Positions 32,509-34,748 of a stretch of 34,748 bases of DNA are shown here, piece by piece. The stretch's first letter is position 1. Every line of letters starts with the position of its first letter. Origin of the DNA: Burkholderiales bacterium (lineage in GTDB: Bacteria; Pseudomonadota; Gammaproteobacteria; Burkholderiales; Burkholderiaceae_C); assembly GCA_028864885.1 (NCBI GenBank), contig JAGWLR010000032.1, positions 1-34,748 of the forward strand. Reading direction: 5' to 3'. The translations under genes were made by a program, and so were the position numbers. Under the pieces are notes generated by a model. That model made no database searches, was not told the origin of the DNA, and saw only the letters and a list, made by a program, of their open reading frames with translations.

Positions 32509-34107
32509 TCAGGGATAGAACAGCTCGGCGGTGTAGCCGGCTGGCTTGATGTCTGGGGCGCGCAGGTGCCAGACCAGGGTGGTGCTGCGGTCGGCCGGAA
32601 CGGCTTCAGGGGTGGTGCCAGGCTTGGCGCTGTTTTGAGCCGCTGGCGAACGCGGGGCGGCCTCGGCCTTGGCGTCAGCAGTGTCCAGCCATTCCGCATC
32701 GCTGGGCGCAAACGCGCGGCGTGCGATGACTGTGCCGGTCTCGTCAGACAATGTGAGATCGATCAAAGGCCACGCCAAGCCGATGTGGGCCTTGTTGTGC
32801 ACCACCACGGCCAGTCGGTAATTGTCCGGCCCTTCCGAGCTGGCGCGCACCAGGGTCGCACTTTCAACTTGCAGGTCATCCAGGCGGAGCGGCGGCTTGA
32901 TCCGGCAGCCGGCGTAAGCGCACCAGCGTTCGAGGTAGGGACGGGTAGCGGGGTGATGGGCGGCAATCAGGTCGCGGAACTGATGGGTGATCTGCAGGGC
33001 CAGGGTGCCCAGGAGTGCCACGCAGAACACGCCCAATACCGCGCGGGTGGCGGGGTGCTTCCAGAATGCTTGACGCTGAGCGCGGCGAACGAATTCGGGG
33101 GTTTGCGCGCCAGGGTCGCGGCCGCGTGTGCCGGGTTTGCCTTGGCGTTTGCTGGGGGGCTCCAGCGAGCGCTCGGGGACGTAGTCTCTCTTCCGGCCTG
33201 AGGCGACTGCCGCGGCAGGGGGCTCGACGGGGGGGGCGGCAGTTTGGCTAGCAGACGGGGGGGCTTCCTCAACCCCTGGTGAAGTGCGTGTCAGCAGCCC
33301 GGCTGTCTGGACGGGGCTGGCATCGGGGGCACCACCTTGCAAGCCGGAATGGCCAAAGCCAGAGGCCCATTCGTCTTCTGCTGCATCCAGGAACGCGTCG
33401 TCGGGGAACTCAGCGTCGGCAAACTCGCGTTCTACATTGCGGGTGCGGCGCTTGGGTGCCTTGCGCTCGCGCGTAGAAGGCATCAGGTAACGCGAATCAA
33501 GCGCGTCTGATTCATCCGTTTCCGGGACCTCAGCTTCAGGTGGGGTGCCCAACCAGGGTTGCGGGTTGTCACGCAAGTTCAGCGATTCGACAGCCCGGGT
33601 GACGGTGCTCGGCTTCTCAGTGAACCCGCTGACCGAGGTATCGAGGTCGAAGTCGGTCGCGCTCGCCTGGGGGGCCGCGGGCGCTTCGGGCAGCTCATCT
33701 TCGATACCGGGAGCAACCGATGGCTGGGGCTGGACTGCGGGGGTCTCCGCCGGGGAAGGCGTCGTAACCGCGGCGGCTTCGCGTGCGGCCGCTACCATGC
33801 TCGGGCGAATGGGCGCGGTCTTTTCCCACTCTTGCTCGGGCGGCGGCGCAGGCGGCGTCGTGTCAACCGGTATGGGTTGAGGATGTGGCGGGCTGGGCTC
33901 AGCCGGTTCAGCACCAATCGGCGGCGTGGGCGTGCGCGGTTTGGGCCGCGGAGGCGGCGGCTCGCGTTCGAGATCGAACAGGCCCGGCAGGGCGTTGAAG
34001 ATCTCGTTGCAGCGGCCACAACGCACCCAGCCTTCCGAGACCTTCAATTGGTCTTGCACGATCTTGAAGATCGTGCCGCAATGGGTACATCGTGTCGCCA
34101 GACTCAT
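32509..34107 (-). CDS. Zinc-ribbon and DUF3426 protein
   Basis: This 532-residue protein has an N-terminal MJ0042-type zinc ribbon (CTHCGTIFK, then RCGRCNEIFNA). A long Pro/Ala/Glu-rich low-complexity region (about 45-345) precedes one transmembrane segment (about 357-377, AVLGVFCVALLGTLALQI). A C-terminal DUF3426 domain follows (about 385-530, with YLERWCAYAGCRIKPP and PAGYTAELFYP). The zinc ribbon would face the cytoplasm. The function is unknown. It lies eight bases downstream of prmA on the same strand. Confidence 0.88.
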   Translation of the reverse strand: MSLATRCTHCGTIFKIVQDQLKVSEGWVRCGRCNEIFNALPGLFDLEREPPPPRPKPRTPTPPIGAEPAEPSPPHPQPIPVDTTPPAPPPEQEWEKTAPIRPSMVAAAREAAAVTTPSPAETPAVQPQPSVAPGIEDELPEAPAAPQASATDFDLDTSVSGFTEKPSTVTRAVESLNLRDNPQPWLGTPPEAEVPETDESDALDSRYLMPSTRERKAPKRRTRNVEREFADAEFPDDAFLDAAEDEWASGFGHSGLQGGAPDASPVQTAGLLTRTSPGVEEAPPSASQTAAPPVEPPAAAVASGRKRDYVPERSLEPPSKRQGKPGTRGRDPGAQTPEFVRRAQRQAFWKHPATRAVLGVFCVALLGTLALQITHQFRDLIAAHHPATRPYLERWCAYAGCRIKPPLRLDDLQVESATLVRASSEGPDNYRLAVVVHNKAHIGLAWPLIDLTLSDETGTVIARRAFAPSDAEWLDTADAKAEAAPRSPAAQNSAKPGTTPEAVPADRSTTLVWHLRAPDIKPAGYTAELFYP

Positions 34108-34115
34108 AGACGCGT

Positions 34116-34748
34116 TTATGCCATTGATTGCGCAGGTTTTTGCGCCGTCATCAGAATCCAGCCGTCCTGGGCGTTGGCGACTTGCAACTGCAAGCCCACC
34201 GTTGCATAGGCGTCTTTCAGTTCTTGTTCCTGGCGTGCCAGGATGCCGGCCAACACCAGATGGCCGCCCGGCGCCACGTGCCCGGCCAGCAAGGGCGCCA
34301 GCATCTTCAAGGGAGTGGCCAGGATGTTGGCCAGCACCACAGGGTAGGCGGCTTGGGCTTCGCCAACCAGATCAGGCAGCCCGGCGCGAATCGGCAATTG
34401 GCCTTGCGCATCCTTCAGGTGCGCCAGATTGGCCTGCGCATTGGCTTCGGTGGCATCGACGGCAGCCGGGTCGATGTCGACCGCGTCCACGACACCCGAG
34501 CCATGCAAAGCGGCGCCAATGGCCAGGATGCCGGAGCCGCAGCCGTAATCCAGCACAGGCTGGCCTTGGAAGGCCGAGCTGTTCCTGGCGATCCACTGCA
34601 GGCACATGTGGGTGGTGGGATGGGTGCCGGTGCCAAATGCCAAGCCCGGATCCAATCGCATCACCTGGGTGGCGCCCGGGGGCACCTCGTGCCAGGTGGG
34701 CACGATGTAGAAAGTGTCGGTGATGGGCACGGGCTTGAACTGAGATTG
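34116..34748 (-). CDS. prmA: Ribosomal protein L11 methyltransferase (partial)
   Basis: This is the 3' part of prmA; the 5' end lies beyond the window. The visible 210 residues include FYIVPTWHEVPPGA, LDPGLAFGTGTHPTTHMCL, the SAM-binding VLDYGCGSGILAIGAA, VDIDPAAVDATEAN and NILATPLKMLAP. The enzyme trimethylates L11 on the ribosome. The frame continues open to the window edge (QSQFKPVPITDTFY), so the N-terminal substrate-recognition domain is missing only because of the cut. It is followed by the DUF3426 gene. Confidence 0.95.
   Translation of the reverse strand, partial: QSQFKPVPITDTFYIVPTWHEVPPGATQVMRLDPGLAFGTGTHPTTHMCLQWIARNSSAFQGQPVLDYGCGSGILAIGAALHGSGVVDAVDIDPAAVDATEANAQANLAHLKDAQGQLPIRAGLPDLVGEAQAAYPVVLANILATPLKMLAPLLAGHVAPGGHLVLAGILARQEQELKDAYATVGLQLQVANAQDGWILMTAQKPAQSMA

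Noticed and set aside
31474-33201. 575-residue plus-strand frame opposite the PfkB and DUF3426 genes
   Set aside because: It spans two confident genes on the other strand and has shadow-type Gly/His/Asp-rich composition.

Overview
The window looks like a chromosomal segment of a GC-rich betaproteobacterium of the order Burkholderiales (Comamonadaceae or a close relative). This is inferred from gene order: gpsA-secB with grxC, a rhodanese gene and gpmA close by; ilvE with a CHCC zinc-finger gene; prmA with a DUF3426 zinc-ribbon gene and a PfkB kinase gene. It cannot be pinned to a genus from the sequence alone.

Positions 1 to about 11,600 are an accessory region ending at a pair of initiator tRNA genes. 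From left to right it holds an IS21-family insertion sequence (istB, istA, repeated termini); three minus-strand genes of unknown role, one with a GIY-YIG/T5orf172-like domain; a tyrosine recombinase translationally coupled to an excisionase-like gene; a divergent small HTH repressor gene behind an operator-rich intergenic region; a DUF2971 gene; and a tight two-gene minus-strand operon encoding a double winged-helix protein and a predicted PD-(D/E)xK nuclease. The last 500 bases before the tRNA genes hold no gene but contain four GGGCAC motifs at exact 11-base spacing, directly beside the tRNA-fMet terminator. This resembles an integrase arm-site array and may mark the island's attachment end. 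The operon and the DUF2971 gene are the best candidates for an undescribed, possibly defence-related system; that role is inferred from architecture and context only.

From 11,642 onward the window is core genome. Two tRNA-fMet genes are followed by slyX and a polytopic membrane protein with a C-terminal zinc ribbon. Next come a MaoC-Pta fusion gene and ackA (acyl-phosphate/acetate metabolism), ilvE with the zinc-finger gene, an AMP-forming acyl-CoA ligase and purU. An NTF2-like protein, a YheT-type hydrolase, a conserved unknown and a membrane-anchored cytochrome c follow.

After tRNA-Arg(CCG) come a PilZ protein and an HDOD-GAF protein (probable c-di-GMP signalling pair), trmL, gpsA and secB. 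A DUF1304/TetR pair then separates secB from grxC, the rhodanese gene and gpmA. The window closes with a secreted EEP-family phosphodiesterase/nuclease, a PfkB-family kinase, a DUF3426 protein and the 3' part of prmA. Several good intrinsic terminators are visible, two of them inside the coding sequence of the EEP gene.
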